A stretch of DNA of 64,000 bases from Kriegella sp963975415 (GCF_963975415.1 NZ_CAXBGN010000009.1:1-64000), one strand, 5' to 3'; positions 45,530 through 54,984 are shown, counted from the stretch's first letter. Notes: generated from the letters alone by a model not told the origin. Program-made: numbers and translations.

Positions 45530-46657
45530 TTAAATTTTTTGATAAATCGACCTCAACTTTTCCGGTGTGGCAATAGTTCGCCAATTCTTTCCCAAAGCGT
45601 TTTCCCAAAGTGGTTCTAATTTCAAAGCCACCGCGATCATCGTATTAAAATCATCATCGGTAAGATGGGCACAAATATTTTCAGGTAATTTTATTTGATG
45701 TTTCACGAGCATTTTATAAAACAGTTCGACTCCTTCAGGATAGAACTCTTTAAGATGCCGAAAGACCATACAATTGCCTACACCATGCTTTACGCCCAAA
45801 AGATAAGACAATCCATAGCTCATCGCATGTGCCACACCCACTTGGGAATATGCGATACTCATACCCCCATGCCATGAAGCCATCATCAATTTTTCCCGAG
45901 ATTCACTTGCCGACATTTCATTTAAATAAACCTCTTTACAAAGCTCGAACGCCTTTTCGCCATAGCTTTGGCTAAAGGCATTTAAAAAAGTGCCGTCGAG
46001 CGATTCTACACAATGTATAAAACAATCCATTCCTGTATAAAACCATTGTTCTTTACAGACACCTTGAGTTAGGTCTGGGTCTAATACCACCTGATCGAAT
46101 GTCGTGTAATCTGAATTGATCCCTAATTTTTTTGTCGGTCCAAGCAAAACGGTAGTACGCGAAACTTCAGCACCCGTGCCACTAATGGTCGGAACGCCTA
46201 TGTGATAAATTGCCGGTTTTTGTACCAGATCCCACCCTTGATATTCCGCTGCGCTTCCTTGATTTGTCAATAATATGGATACGGCTTTTGCCAAATCCAA
46301 TAATGTACCACCGCCAATACCAATAATACCTGAAGGAAGTTCTTCAAAATCATTTTTAATTTTAGCCACCAATACATCGACCTGATTTGTTTTAGGTTCT
46401 TCTTCGGCTGAGATAAAAACAATTTGATCATTAAACATTAGTGGAATTCTACCTACTAATTCTTTTCCTTCAAAAACATCGTCGACCAAAAAAATGAATG
46501 GAGCATCGGAATGCCTTCTTTTTGGCAACAATATCTCACTCAATTGATCAAAGCTGCCATTACCAAAAATGACACGAGGAACCATGGGGAAGTTCTTATA
46601 TTTCTCGTGCTTTGGCAAAATATGTTTTGCCGTATACAATTCCCTTTTCATCTCCAT
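45530..46657 (-). CDS. kdnB: KdnB-like iron-containing alcohol dehydrogenase (Kdo 8-oxidase)
   Basis: Predicted to oxidise C8 of Kdo so that the aminotransferase KdnA can make 8-amino-Kdo (Kdo8N) for lipid A/LPS. The 375-aa protein has the iron-ADH fold: IIGIGGGTLLDLAKAVSI, PTISGTGAEVSRT, and metal ligands in GMDCFIHCVESLDG and GVKHGVGNCMVF. The blocks YQGWDLVQKPA, GINSDYTTFDQVV and EQWFYTGMDC agree with KdnB of Shewanella as I remember it, and kdsB lies two genes upstream, as in that system. The partner kdnA is not in this window. Confidence 0.8.
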   Translation of the reverse strand: MEMKRELYTAKHILPKHEKYKNFPMVPRVIFGNGSFDQLSEILLPKRRHSDAPFIFLVDDVFEGKELVGRIPLMFNDQIVFISAEEEPKTNQVDVLVAKIKNDFEELPSGIIGIGGGTLLDLAKAVSILLTNQGSAAEYQGWDLVQKPAIYHIGVPTISGTGAEVSRTTVLLGPTKKLGINSDYTTFDQVVLDPDLTQGVCKEQWFYTGMDCFIHCVESLDGTFLNAFSQSYGEKAFELCKEVYLNEMSASESREKLMMASWHGGMSIAYSQVGVAHAMSYGLSYLLGVKHGVGNCMVFRHLKEFYPEGVELFYKMLVKHQIKLPENICAHLTDDDFNTMIAVALKLEPLWENALGKNWRTIATPEKLRSIYQKI

Positions 46658-46665
46658 AAACCGCC

Positions 46666-47364
46666 TTAAAAGTACTTCAAAATATCTGTCAATTTATTTA
46701 TCGTAAGGTATTCACCATGCTCATCTTCAACCAACACCTCTTCATGTTTCCAAGTCGTATGAAAAGGAACGTGAACAGCCTTTGCTCCTATATTGACAAT
46801 AGGCAGCACATCTGACTTTAAAGAGTTCCCTATCATTAAAAACTCTTTTACGTCAATCTCTAAATGACCCAACAAATTTATATAGTTATCTTCTTTTTTG
46901 TCGCTCAGAACTTCGACATGGTGAAAATATTCGGAGAGACCCGATTTTTCGAGTTTTCTCTCTTGATCCAACAAATCTCCTTTGGTCAAAACGATAAGAC
47001 GATAATCACCGTTCAACTTACTCAATACCTCTTTTACGCCTTCTAGAAGTTCCACTGGATGCAGAATCATTTTTCTACCTATATCAAGAATATCGGAAAT
47101 CGTGGTCTGGGAAACCCGGTTGTTCGATAATTGCAAGGCCGATTCTATCATAGAAAGTACGAATCCTTTTATGCCATAGCCATAAAGGTCCAAGTTTTTC
47201 ATCTCCATTTTGAACAGCTCCTGATCTATCTTGTTCTTTGTCTCATATTTTTCGAGTAAATCGGCGAACTGTTCTTCCGCTTCCCTAAAATAGGTCTCAT
47301 TTACCCATAAGGTATCATCGGCATCAAATGCGATAACCTTGATGTTACTATAGTCTACTTCCAT
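46666..47364 (-). CDS. HAD-family hydrolase (YjjG-like)
   Basis: A cytoplasmic phosphatase of the HAD superfamily (232 aa). Motif I is AFDADDTLW (nucleophile Asp), motif II VLTKGD, motif III region with a Lys (LSDKKED), and motif IV MIGNSLKSD. The cap domain lies between residues 20 and 90. It overlaps kdsB by 10 bp and is followed by kdnB after 8 bp. It is larger than, and differs from, the classical Kdo 8-phosphate phosphatase KdsC, but the operon makes a role in Kdo metabolism plausible; a nucleotide phosphatase role is the alternative. Confidence 0.85.
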   Translation of the reverse strand: MEVDYSNIKVIAFDADDTLWVNETYFREAEEQFADLLEKYETKNKIDQELFKMEMKNLDLYGYGIKGFVLSMIESALQLSNNRVSQTTISDILDIGRKMILHPVELLEGVKEVLSKLNGDYRLIVLTKGDLLDQERKLEKSGLSEYFHHVEVLSDKKEDNYINLLGHLEIDVKEFLMIGNSLKSDVLPIVNIGAKAVHVPFHTTWKHEEVLVEDEHGEYLTINKLTDILKYF

Positions 47365-48083
47365 GCTTTTTTCGCCCTTATCAGGTCTTCAGGTGTATCG
47401 ATTTCAATGCCGCTGACCGTAGTCTCGATCATTTTTATTCTTTTTCCATATTCTAAGTACCGAATGGCCTCTATTTTTTCTGTCGCCTCTAAACCCAACA
47501 TAGGCAGGCGATGAAAATCCATAAGTGCACTTTTTCGAAAGGCATAAACGCCTTTATGCTTATAATAGACAGGCGTTACATCTTCAGCCCTGTGATAGGG
47601 AATTGGAGAACGCGAAAAGTATAGTGCGAAGTTTCCATTATCAACGATTACTTTTACCGTATTGGGATTACTAATTTCTTCTTCATCGGTAATTCGCACC
47701 ATTAACGAGGCCAAATCAATCTCTTTTGTACTATCGTTTTCGAAAACGGCCAAAAGGCTTTCCAAACTCTTTCTTTCGGTAAAAGGTTCATCACCCTGAA
47801 CATTCACGATTACGTCCACTTCCATATCAGCCACCGCTTCCGCTATTCTATCGCTACCACAGTCGTGCTCTTTTATACTCATAATTGCCTGTCCACCAGC
47901 TTTGGTAATTGTATCAAAAATCACCGGACTGTCTGTGACTACATATACAGCGTCGAACAATTGGGCACTTACCGCTGCCTCATAGGTTCGTAATATCACA
48001 GGTTTCCCCGACAAATCTTGCATCAACTTTGCAGGAAATCTAGAGGCCGCATAACGTGCGGGTATCATTGCTATCGTTTTCAC
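47355..48083 (-). CDS. kdsB: 3-deoxy-manno-octulosonate (Kdo/Kdo8N) cytidylyltransferase
   Basis: Activates Kdo, or 8-amino-Kdo, with CTP for LPS inner core synthesis. The 242-aa protein has the nucleotide-binding start MIPARYAASRFPAKLMQDLS, IVNVQGDEPF, and YFSRSPIPYHR, typical KdsB blocks, and ends with a helix-rich GIEIDTPEDLIRAKK. It is the first gene of an operon with a HAD hydrolase and KdnB. The presence of kdnB suggests that the enzyme may prefer Kdo8N. Confidence 0.95.
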   Translation of the reverse strand: MKTIAMIPARYAASRFPAKLMQDLSGKPVILRTYEAAVSAQLFDAVYVVTDSPVIFDTITKAGGQAIMSIKEHDCGSDRIAEAVADMEVDVIVNVQGDEPFTERKSLESLLAVFENDSTKEIDLASLMVRITDEEEISNPNTVKVIVDNGNFALYFSRSPIPYHRAEDVTPVYYKHKGVYAFRKSALMDFHRLPMLGLEATEKIEAIRYLEYGKRIKMIETTVSGIEIDTPEDLIRAKKAWK

Positions 48084-48192
48084 TTATTTTCTTTTACTTG
48101 TTTAAGATAAAAAATGTTTCGGGTTATGATCAAATCAAATTTGTCGTTTTGATTCAAGGTACCGCCACCATGAATCTATATCTTTTAAAACT

Positions 48193-48762
48193 TTAGGTAT
48201 TTATACGAGGGCGCAATTTTCGATATATTCTGAATATAATAACCAGAATAATGATTACTAAAACAGCGGCGAGAATAGGTGCAAAAATAGAAGCTGTCGA
48301 AATTACCAAGGCTGTTCCCGTTTCGGCAGTAGAAACTATAGGGTTTGCCAAACCACCGGTTGTAGCAGTCGATGCCAAACGCCCGGTTGCGCCCGCCCCC
48401 TTAATGGCGGTTGCCGTACCGCCTCCCGCTATTATCGCCAAAGACCAAGTCACCACTGGATCTAAATCGGCCACTGTAGACACCATAACAGCTGTGCCCG
48501 CAATTGCCGCCAAAGGAATTGCCAAACTGTCCAACATATTATCTACAAAAGGAATAAAATAGGCAAAAATTTCAAATATGGTAGCTACTCCTAGAGCGAC
48601 TACCGCAGCTAAACTTCCAATCCATTGCCAACTCTGGTTTAACTCCCATACATCAAAATACGAAGCTAAACTAAGGGCAAACAATGGCAAGAATACCCTA
48701 AAGCCCACGGAAGCCGCTAGCCCAATACCAAGAAAAATACTTATAATCGTTTCAGAGGTCAT
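48193..48762 (-). CDS. DUF4126 family membrane protein
   Basis: A 189-aa inner-membrane protein of unknown function. Hydrophobic segments occur at about 5-30, 45-75, 80-105, 110-130 and 150-180. The opening IFLGIGLAASVGFRVFLPLF and PFVDNMLDSLAIPLA are typical of DUF4126. The Gly/Ala-rich stretch IIAGGGTATAIKGAGATGRL may be a re-entrant loop or a helix hairpin. Monocistronic, 52 bp downstream of the helicase gene. Confidence 0.85.
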   Translation of the reverse strand: MTSETIISIFLGIGLAASVGFRVFLPLFALSLASYFDVWELNQSWQWIGSLAAVVALGVATIFEIFAYFIPFVDNMLDSLAIPLAAIAGTAVMVSTVADLDPVVTWSLAIIAGGGTATAIKGAGATGRLASTATTGGLANPIVSTAETGTALVISTASIFAPILAAVLVIIILVIIFRIYRKLRPRINT

Positions 48763-48814
48763 CTTTCATCATTTAGGGAACGCAGCAATGGCTTTTAGGC
48801 GATACGAATTTAAC

Positions 48815-50254
48815 CTATTCCGAATCAACAAAAAAATCATCGGCAAAACCTATCAGGTACAATTGATGTTTAGCCCTTGTAATTGCAGTATACAACCACC
48901 TTAAATAGTCCTTATTAACCCCATCGGTCAAATACGGTTGTTCGACAAAAACGGTATCCCATTGCCCCCCTTGTGATTTATGACAAGTTATGGCATACGA
49001 AAATTTAACTTGTAAGGCATTAAAGTATTTATTCGATTTTACCCCTAGAAACTTCTTGTACTTTGATTTCTCATCGGCATAGTCTTCCATAACCGATTGA
49101 TAAAGTCGGTTTCCATCTTCATACGAAAGAGAAGGAGTTACGGCATCAATAGTATCTAACAATAGTACCGTTTCAAAAGGTTTTTGATTGGGGTAATCGA
49201 CCATTTGAACTTTTACTTCGGCAAACCTGAAACCATAAAGGTCTTTAATTGCAAAAATCTCCAAAACCTCAATAATATCTCCATTGGCAATAAAACCGGC
49301 TTCTGAATTAGGCTTTAACCAAAAATAATTATTCTTCACGACCATCATATAATCGCCGGGTGCAATCTCATTTTCAAGAAATAAAATTCGAGAGCGGATA
49401 TTCTTGTTATACAGGTTAGCGCGCTTATTAGAACGCACTATCAGTGCGGTACCTTCATTTCCGTTCTGGGCATAAGAAGCATCAATGGCTTCCTGTATCT
49501 CATAACCATCGATTAGTCGAACGATATCCTTATATGGTGAAACGTCGAATTGAAACGATTCAAAAAATTCATCCTGAAGCTGCTCTCTAAGAAAGGTAGC
49601 ATTCGCCAATATACCAGAATCTTCCGATTGTCTCATTACCTCGTCCAATTCTAAACCAATCACCTCTTTATTGTAATTCAACGACAATTTGTCGGCATCC
49701 AAGGCTGGGCTAATATCTAAGTGCACAGGGGGTAATTGAGCGGTATCGCCTATCAAAATCAACTTACAATTAAAACCTGCATAAACAAACATTAGTAAAT
49801 CATCTAACAACGATCCGTTACCAAATAATTTCGAATCAGTTGGAGCATCAGGAATCATCGATGCTTCATCTACGATAAATATCGTGTTTCTATGCTTGTT
49901 CGGGGCCATTACAAATTGAACTCCGCCGCCACCCTGCTTTTTCGGAAAATATATTTTGCGATGAATAGTAAATGCCTGAGTTTTTGCATAATTCGACATG
50001 ACTTTGGCGGCACGCCCTGTAGGTGCCAATAAAACCGTTTTCATTCTGGTATTCCAAAGGCTATTGACCAGGGTACCCACGAGAGTAGTTTTACCTGTCC
50101 CCGCAAACCCTTTTAACAAGAAAACATCGTCTTTCTCACCAGACAACACATAACTTGCCATTTTTTGAAGCGCGATCTCTTGTTTCAAGGTCGGTTCATG
50201 GGGAAATTTATCTTTTAAAATGGCATAAAAAGATGCCGCATTCATCTTGTTCAT
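48815..50254 (-). CDS. RecD-like ATP-dependent DNA helicase (superfamily 1)
   Basis: A 479-aa helicase common in Bacteroidetes. Walker A is GFAGTGKTTLVG, motif Ia VLLAPTGRAAKVM, Walker B IFIVDEASMI, motif III LILIGDTAQLPPV, motif IV region ALIVRSNKRAN, motif V/VI YAITCHKSQGGQWDTVFVE and LYTAITRAKHQLYLIG. It resembles the RecD2/UvrD C-terminal type without long N-terminal domains. It probably acts in recombinational repair. Upstream region has TATATTTA near 50263, close to the -7 box consensus. Confidence 0.93.
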   Translation of the reverse strand: MNKMNAASFYAILKDKFPHEPTLKQEIALQKMASYVLSGEKDDVFLLKGFAGTGKTTLVGTLVNSLWNTRMKTVLLAPTGRAAKVMSNYAKTQAFTIHRKIYFPKKQGGGGVQFVMAPNKHRNTIFIVDEASMIPDAPTDSKLFGNGSLLDDLLMFVYAGFNCKLILIGDTAQLPPVHLDISPALDADKLSLNYNKEVIGLELDEVMRQSEDSGILANATFLREQLQDEFFESFQFDVSPYKDIVRLIDGYEIQEAIDASYAQNGNEGTALIVRSNKRANLYNKNIRSRILFLENEIAPGDYMMVVKNNYFWLKPNSEAGFIANGDIIEVLEIFAIKDLYGFRFAEVKVQMVDYPNQKPFETVLLLDTIDAVTPSLSYEDGNRLYQSVMEDYADEKSKYKKFLGVKSNKYFNALQVKFSYAITCHKSQGGQWDTVFVEQPYLTDGVNKDYLRWLYTAITRAKHQLYLIGFADDFFVDSE

Positions 50255-50475
50255 ATAATTGTAAATATAGGTATCATTTCATCAGCAGTAGGGAATAGTG
50301 CATAGTAGACATTAAAAAACAAAAATAGACAGATCAATAGCCTGAACCCATTAACCGGCGGAAAACACTGACCATCTGTATTTTAATCGTTCAGAAGAAT
50401 AAAAATGAAGGGTTGGCTCTATTTTAGACCAAACAAAATCCTTTTATAAAAATTAGGAGGTTTATAAAAAAATTG

Positions 50476-50483
50476 TAGATTTG
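50476..50483 (+). promoter_or_regulatory. Putative -7 box (TAnnTTTG)
   Basis: TAGATTTG, 33 bp before the start of the pseudopilin-like gene. No clear -33 TTG at ideal spacing. Confidence 0.55.
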
Positions 50484-50516
50484 TGTTGACCACTAAATCT
50501 AATTAACACTTAAGAA

Positions 50517-51170
50517 ATGAAGACCATTGCACAAATTTTACTTTGGATTGTTTGCATCGGGTTAGGTTACCTAATCTACAAGTCGGTAACCGGACCAATT
50601 GAGTTCAACAAGGTCAAGCAAGAGCGCTTTGCCAAAGTAGTTTCCAGCTTAAAAGACATTAGAAATTCGCAAGAAGCTTACAAAACAGTAAACGGAAAGT
50701 ACGCCAAAGATTTTAATGACCTGATTAGTTTTGTTGACACAGGTAAATATATCATTACACAGCAACGTGATTCTTCTTTCGTACGGTACAATAAAGTCTT
50801 TCAAATCGATATGCCGAAGGATACGGTACTTATCGATACACTTGGCTTTGTTTCGGTAAAAGATTCTCTTTTTAAGAGTGACGATCGTTACAAAAGCATG
50901 ATGAACGTACCTACTGCTACAAGCGGTGAAAAATTTGAAATGAAATCGGCCGTCATCGAAAGAAGTGGCTATAAGGCACCAGTTTTTGAGGCGAAAGTTG
51001 AAAAAAATGTAATACTTGGTGATCAACCAAAAGATTTATTGGCCAAAGAGAATGCCGAAATAGGCGTTGACGAGGTAAACGGAAGCGTTATAAGAGTAGG
51101 GTCGTTAGAAGATGTTAGTACTAGTGGTAACTGGCCACCTATTTATGATAAAAAAGGTGAACAACAATAA
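50517..51170 (+). CDS. Conserved flavobacterial protein, pseudopilin-like N-terminus
   Basis: A 217-aa protein anchored by one N-terminal helix (IAQILLWIVCIGLGYLIYKS). The next part, VSSLKDIRNSQEAYKTVNGK, resembles the helix-to-loop region of type II secretion pseudopilins, which often read out a residue pattern of alternate Gln-Ala-Tyr before a Gly-x-Tyr. The remainder is periplasmic, polar. Function unknown. It is followed, with a 26-bp overlap, by a DUF3822 gene, a pair that is usually conserved in Flavobacteriia together with rsmD. Confidence 0.7.
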   Translation: MKTIAQILLWIVCIGLGYLIYKSVTGPIEFNKVKQERFAKVVSSLKDIRNSQEAYKTVNGKYAKDFNDLISFVDTGKYIITQQRDSSFVRYNKVFQIDMPKDTVLIDTLGFVSVKDSLFKSDDRYKSMMNVPTATSGEKFEMKSAVIERSGYKAPVFEAKVEKNVILGDQPKDLLAKENAEIGVDEVNGSVIRVGSLEDVSTSGNWPPIYDKKGEQQ

Positions 51171-51978
51171 CGGGGGAACTACCCAAAATTTTTATAAACT
51201 GTCCATTCAAGTTAGCTTGAATGGACTTTCTTTTTGTGTTTTAGATACTCTGGATAATTCAATATTGGCGTCAGAGAACATATTTTTCAACAAACAGTAC
51301 ACCCCCTATGAGGTACAGAAGGAGTTGCAAAGTGTATTTAAAAAGAACAATGTTACCAAAGACCGGTTTTCCGAAATTATCGTCATTCATCGAAATACGT
51401 TGTTCAGCTTAGTTCCAAAATCATTGTTCAGTGCTGACGAACTGCCCAATTATTTAAAGTTCAATGCAAAAATTCTTGCTAACGATCATCTGGCTTACGA
51501 TGAAATAGACAGTTATGAAATGGTGAATGTCTATGTTCCATTTGTGAACATCAACAATTACATATACGACCTGTTCGGGGAGTTCGAATTCAAGCACAGT
51601 GGCACGGTGATGGTAGAATCATTACTAAATGGCCATACCCATGCCAAAGAACCTGTATGCTACGTACATGTGGCAGCGCATCAAATGGACATCACCGTTA
51701 TTTCTGACAAAAAATTATTACTCTACAATAGTTTCGAATTTGTCACCAAAGAAGATTTTATCTACTATTTACTGTTTACAATGGAACAGTTGAAACTAGA
51801 TACCGAACAAGTACAATTGAAGCTTTTTGGAGCCATTGATGAAGAAGACGACATTTATAAACTCTGCTATGATTATGTAAAACTGGTATCTATATTCGTC
51901 CCTTCAAGTTCGTTGCAATACCCCGTAACCGATTTGGGGAGTGCTTCTATAGATTTCACCGTTTTAAACGCCTTATAA
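51145..51978 (+). CDS. DUF3822 family protein
   Basis: A soluble 277-aa protein of unknown function. The ATG at 51145 (MIKKVNNNNGGT) is preferred over 51112, because it shortens the overlap with the previous gene and agrees with the family's start. It resembles an actin/ASKHA-like pilus-assembly fold: two similar halves (SIQVSLNGLSFCVLDTLDN; CYVHVAAHQMDITVISDKK). Placement just before rsmD is typical for Flavobacteriaceae. Confidence 0.8.
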   Translation: MIKKVNNNNGGTTQNFYKLSIQVSLNGLSFCVLDTLDNSILASENIFFNKQYTPYEVQKELQSVFKKNNVTKDRFSEIIVIHRNTLFSLVPKSLFSADELPNYLKFNAKILANDHLAYDEIDSYEMVNVYVPFVNINNYIYDLFGEFEFKHSGTVMVESLLNGHTHAKEPVCYVHVAAHQMDITVISDKKLLLYNSFEFVTKEDFIYYLLFTMEQLKLDTEQVQLKLFGAIDEEDDIYKLCYDYVKLVSIFVPSSSLQYPVTDLGSASIDFTVLNAL

Positions 51979-52526
51979 TGCGCATTATCTCAGGAAAATA
52001 TAAAGGAAGAAAGATTCTCGCTCCAAAAAAGCTACCTGTTCGGCCAACGACCGATATGTCTAAAGAGGCGCTTTTTAACATTCTCAACAATCACTATAAT
52101 TTTAGTGACCTGGCAGTCGTTGATCTTTTTGCGGGCACAGGAAACATTGCTTACGAATTCGCCTCAAGAGGATCTGAAGAAATTACTGCGGTAGATGCAG
52201 ACCTCGGCTGCGTAAAGTTCATCGACCAAACTGCCAAATCCTTTGATTTTCGAATTGATGCCATTAAGAGCGATGTCTTCAAATTTCTTAAAAAATCGAC
52301 AATAAAGGCCGATATAATTTTTGCAGACCCTTTTTACGACATGCCTTTAGAAGATTTTGAAAAAATACCAGAACTGATATTTACACGAAAATTACTTTTA
52401 GATGATGGTATGTTGATAATTGAACATTCAAAGCATACCGATCTCAGCCATTTGGCCCATTTTTCGAATGCCCGAAAATACGGGGGAAGCGTTTTTAGTT
52501 TTTTTAAGGATAACGAAACATCATAA
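51978..52526 (+). CDS. rsmD: 16S rRNA (guanine966-N2)-methyltransferase
   Basis: Methylates G966 of 16S rRNA. The 182-aa protein starts MRIISGKYKGRKILAPK with RPTTDMSKEALFNIL, has the SAM site VVDLFAGTGNIAYEFASRG and the catalytic FADPFYD (family usually DPPY). It shares one base with the preceding stop. Length is normal. Confidence 0.93.
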   Translation: MRIISGKYKGRKILAPKKLPVRPTTDMSKEALFNILNNHYNFSDLAVVDLFAGTGNIAYEFASRGSEEITAVDADLGCVKFIDQTAKSFDFRIDAIKSDVFKFLKKSTIKADIIFADPFYDMPLEDFEKIPELIFTRKLLLDDGMLIIEHSKHTDLSHLAHFSNARKYGGSVFSFFKDNETS

Positions 52527-52548
52527 ATTTACACATTTTCCACTACTA

Positions 52549-52680
52549 CCCTTCGACTGCGCTCAGGGTTAATTCGACTACGCATTTTTTTGTAAAAATA
52601 ACCTTCGCCGGAGAGAAAACATTGAAGAGACCCTTCGGCTGCGCTCAGGGTTAATTCGACTACGCATTTTTTTGTAAAAA
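52549..52680. repeat. Two direct copies of a REP-like element
   Basis: CCCTTCGACTGCGCTCAGGG begins a ~50-bp unit at 52549-52599; a second copy at 52631-52680 differs at one base in the first part. The units end in CGCATTTTTTTGTAAAAA. The core CCCTTCG...CAGGG is a widespread repeat in flavobacterial genomes. A degenerate related sequence lies at 53110-53135. They separate rsmD and rnpB. Confidence 0.85.
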
Positions 52681-52696
52681 ATGCTGTCTCATTAAA

Positions 52697-53019
52697 ATAA
52701 GCAGGCCATAAGCCGGATTCTGTTTTCACCAAAAGGTGAATCCCTATCATTTATCTAGACCATTGGTTGCCCAAAAGCTCAAACCGCCTACCCTTCGGCT
52801 CGGGCGTGCAGCCCTCAAACACCGATTTACATGACGTTTCACCGCATAGAGTTTACCTGGTTTCACTACAGCCGAACTGTACTTGCTTTCTGTTGCACTT
52901 GTCCTTTTCGTCAAAAGACGAACGACGGGTGTTACCCGCTATGCCGCACTATGGTGTCCGGACTTTCCTATTTATCTTGAAATTCATCCAAGACAAATCG
53001 ATAGGGTAGCCTGCTTGCC
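52697..53019 (-). ncRNA. rnpB: RNase P RNA, bacterial class A
   Basis: Catalytic RNA that trims the 5' ends of pre-tRNA. On the minus strand the 5' part reads GCAAGCAGGCTACCC, then GGAAAGTCCGGACACCATAG (CR-I), GGGTAACACCC, GCAAGTACAGTTCGGCTG-type helices, GGTAAACTC, and near the 3' end AGAATCCGGCTTATGGCCTG, which pairs with the 5' strand. These are hallmark class A elements. Open frames on either strand here are accidental. Ends are accurate to a few bases. Confidence 0.95.
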
Positions 53020-53020
53020 A

Positions 53021-53028
53021 CAAAGGTA
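53021..53028 (-). promoter_or_regulatory. Putative -7 box of rnpB
   Basis: TACCTTTG on the minus strand, matching TAnnTTTG and ending a few bases before the expected RNA 5' end. Confidence 0.6.
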
Positions 53029-53093
53029 GACGAATTGTTGATAAGTAAATATTGAAACTATAGAAAACCAACACCCAAATACGAAGTGATTTT

Positions 53094-53101
53094 TATATTT
53101 G
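53094..53101 (+). promoter_or_regulatory. Putative -7 box of dnaX
   Basis: TATATTTG, 50 bp before the dnaX start, fits the Bacteroidetes consensus. A REP-like half palindrome lies between it and the start. Confidence 0.5.
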
Positions 53102-53151
53102 TATATTAACCCTTCGAGCATAGCTCAAACGCTCGATTAAAGTGACTCAAA

Positions 53152-54984
53152 GTGGAACCTTTTGTAGTATCTGCACGCAAATACCGTCCCCAGACATTTA
53201 AAGATGTTGTAGGGCAACAGGCAATTACCAATACCCTGCTTCATGCCATTGAAACAAATCATTTGGCGCAAGCGCTGTTGTTCTGTGGACCACGTGGTGT
53301 CGGAAAGACTACCTGCGCACGTATTTTAGCAAAGAACATCAATCAAGATGGCAGTCAAAAGGAAGACGAAGATTTTGCCTTTAATATTTTCGAGCTTGAT
53401 GCCGCTTCTAACAATTCTGTGGACGATATCAGAAACCTTACCGACCAAGTACGTATTCCTCCGCAAGTAGGAAAATACAAGGTTTATATCATCGATGAGG
53501 TACATATGTTGTCACAGTCGGCATTTAATGCCTTTTTAAAGACCTTGGAAGAACCGCCAAAACATGCTATTTTCATTTTGGCAACTACCGAGAAACATAA
53601 AATAATCCCTACGATACTTTCTAGATGCCAAATCTTCGATTTTAAGAGGATTACGGTAAAAGACGCCAGCGAATACCTTAAATACATAGCTGAAAATCAA
53701 GGTGTAGAAGCCGAAGACGATGCACTTCATATTATAGCACAGAAAGCAGATGGTGCGATGCGTGATGCCCTTTCGATATTTGATCGGGTAGTTAGTTTTA
53801 GTGGAAAGAATTTAACCCGAAAAGCGGTCACCGAAAATTTGAACGTACTTGATTACGACACTTATTTTGAAGCCACCGACCTTATATTAAAACACGATAT
53901 TCCCCACTTATTGGTATTGTTCAATAAGACTTTGGCGCTAGGGTTCGATGGTCATCATTTTATTTCGGGCATGGCATCACATTTCAGGGATCTCATGGTC
54001 AGCCAACATCAACAGACTATAGAATTGCTAGAAGTCGGCGAAACGGCGAAACAGCAATATTTAGAACAATCAAAGAAAACTTCAAGCCGTTTTTTACTGC
54101 AAGCCATCGATGTTGCCAATGATTGTGATTTAAATTATCGAACAAGCAAGAACCAGCGGTTACTGGTCGAGTTGACCCTCATGAAATTAGCTTCCATCGA
54201 TTTTGATGGCCAAAAAAAAAATCCTGAATCACTAGCACTTGCCAATAGTACGGTTGATTTAGTACCGGCATCCTATTTTAAAGAGGAGGTTTCCGAAACA
54301 TCACCAACGGCTACTCCGCAAGCGGAAAAAATCACACAACAGGAAACAATACCCAATATTTCTTCTGAAGAAAAAAAAGAACCCATCCTTGAGAAGCAAG
54401 AGGTGCCAAACGTTATTCCTGAGGAAAGGCCACAAGACATGCCATCGAATTCACCTTCCAATGAAGCAGTGGTCACCACAATAAAACCTGAGACCAAAAA
54501 GATAAATATCAATGTAACCGCAAAAAAAGTATCAGGACTTTCCTTATCGAGCCTAAAGGCGAAAAAGGAACACCAGCTTAATAAAAAAGAGGTGAAATTC
54601 GAACCTGACCAGCTGCCAAAAGATTCGTTCACTGAGGAAGATATGCTTAAGCATTGGACAGATTTTGTGGAAATAATCGATACCAAAGGACAAAAGATAT
54701 TGGCTTCAAACTTGAGTGCCGACACCCCAAAATTACGAAACGAAAACACGCTGTGGCTAGAGATGCCAAATAGCACCATGAAAACAGAGATTGAGCGGGA
54801 ACAGTATGATTTAATGGAATATTTAAAGCTCAAACTCAATAATTATCATATACGGCTGAAGATTACGGTCAATGAGACTACCGCAAAGAAATTTGCATTT
54901 ACTCCTGAAGAAAAATATGAAAAACTTCGGCAAAAGAATCCGGCTATCGATCTTCTTCGAAAAGAATTCGATTTAGATCTTTAA
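53152..54984 (+). CDS. dnaX: DNA polymerase III subunit gamma/tau
   Basis: Clamp-loader ATPase (610 aa). Walker A is CGPRGVGKTTCARILA; Walker B IIDEVHMLS; sensor LATTEKHKIIPTILSRC with the SRC arginine finger. The zinc-binding Cys cluster usual after Walker A is replaced by a short acidic insert (NINQDGSQKEDEDFAF), as normal in Flavobacteriaceae. Residues about 370-490 are a low-complexity linker rich in Glu, Pro, Ser and Lys; the C-terminal domain (about 500-610) binds the polymerase core. Converges on and overlaps the next gene by 4 bp. Confidence 0.97.
   Translation: MEPFVVSARKYRPQTFKDVVGQQAITNTLLHAIETNHLAQALLFCGPRGVGKTTCARILAKNINQDGSQKEDEDFAFNIFELDAASNNSVDDIRNLTDQVRIPPQVGKYKVYIIDEVHMLSQSAFNAFLKTLEEPPKHAIFILATTEKHKIIPTILSRCQIFDFKRITVKDASEYLKYIAENQGVEAEDDALHIIAQKADGAMRDALSIFDRVVSFSGKNLTRKAVTENLNVLDYDTYFEATDLILKHDIPHLLVLFNKTLALGFDGHHFISGMASHFRDLMVSQHQQTIELLEVGETAKQQYLEQSKKTSSRFLLQAIDVANDCDLNYRTSKNQRLLVELTLMKLASIDFDGQKKNPESLALANSTVDLVPASYFKEEVSETSPTATPQAEKITQQETIPNISSEEKKEPILEKQEVPNVIPEERPQDMPSNSPSNEAVVTTIKPETKKININVTAKKVSGLSLSSLKAKKEHQLNKKEVKFEPDQLPKDSFTEEDMLKHWTDFVEIIDTKGQKILASNLSADTPKLRNENTLWLEMPNSTMKTEIEREQYDLMEYLKLKLNNYHIRLKITVNETTAKKFAFTPEEKYEKLRQKNPAIDLLRKEFDLDL

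Noticed and set aside
52529..53009. Open frames on both strands (73 and 80 codons)
   Set aside because: They lie in the REP-like repeats and RNase P RNA; the RNA signatures are clear and no protein-like sequence is seen.
54273..54839. 188-codon minus-strand frame opposite dnaX
   Set aside because: Antisense of the low-complexity linker of dnaX; Ser/Phe-rich shadow.
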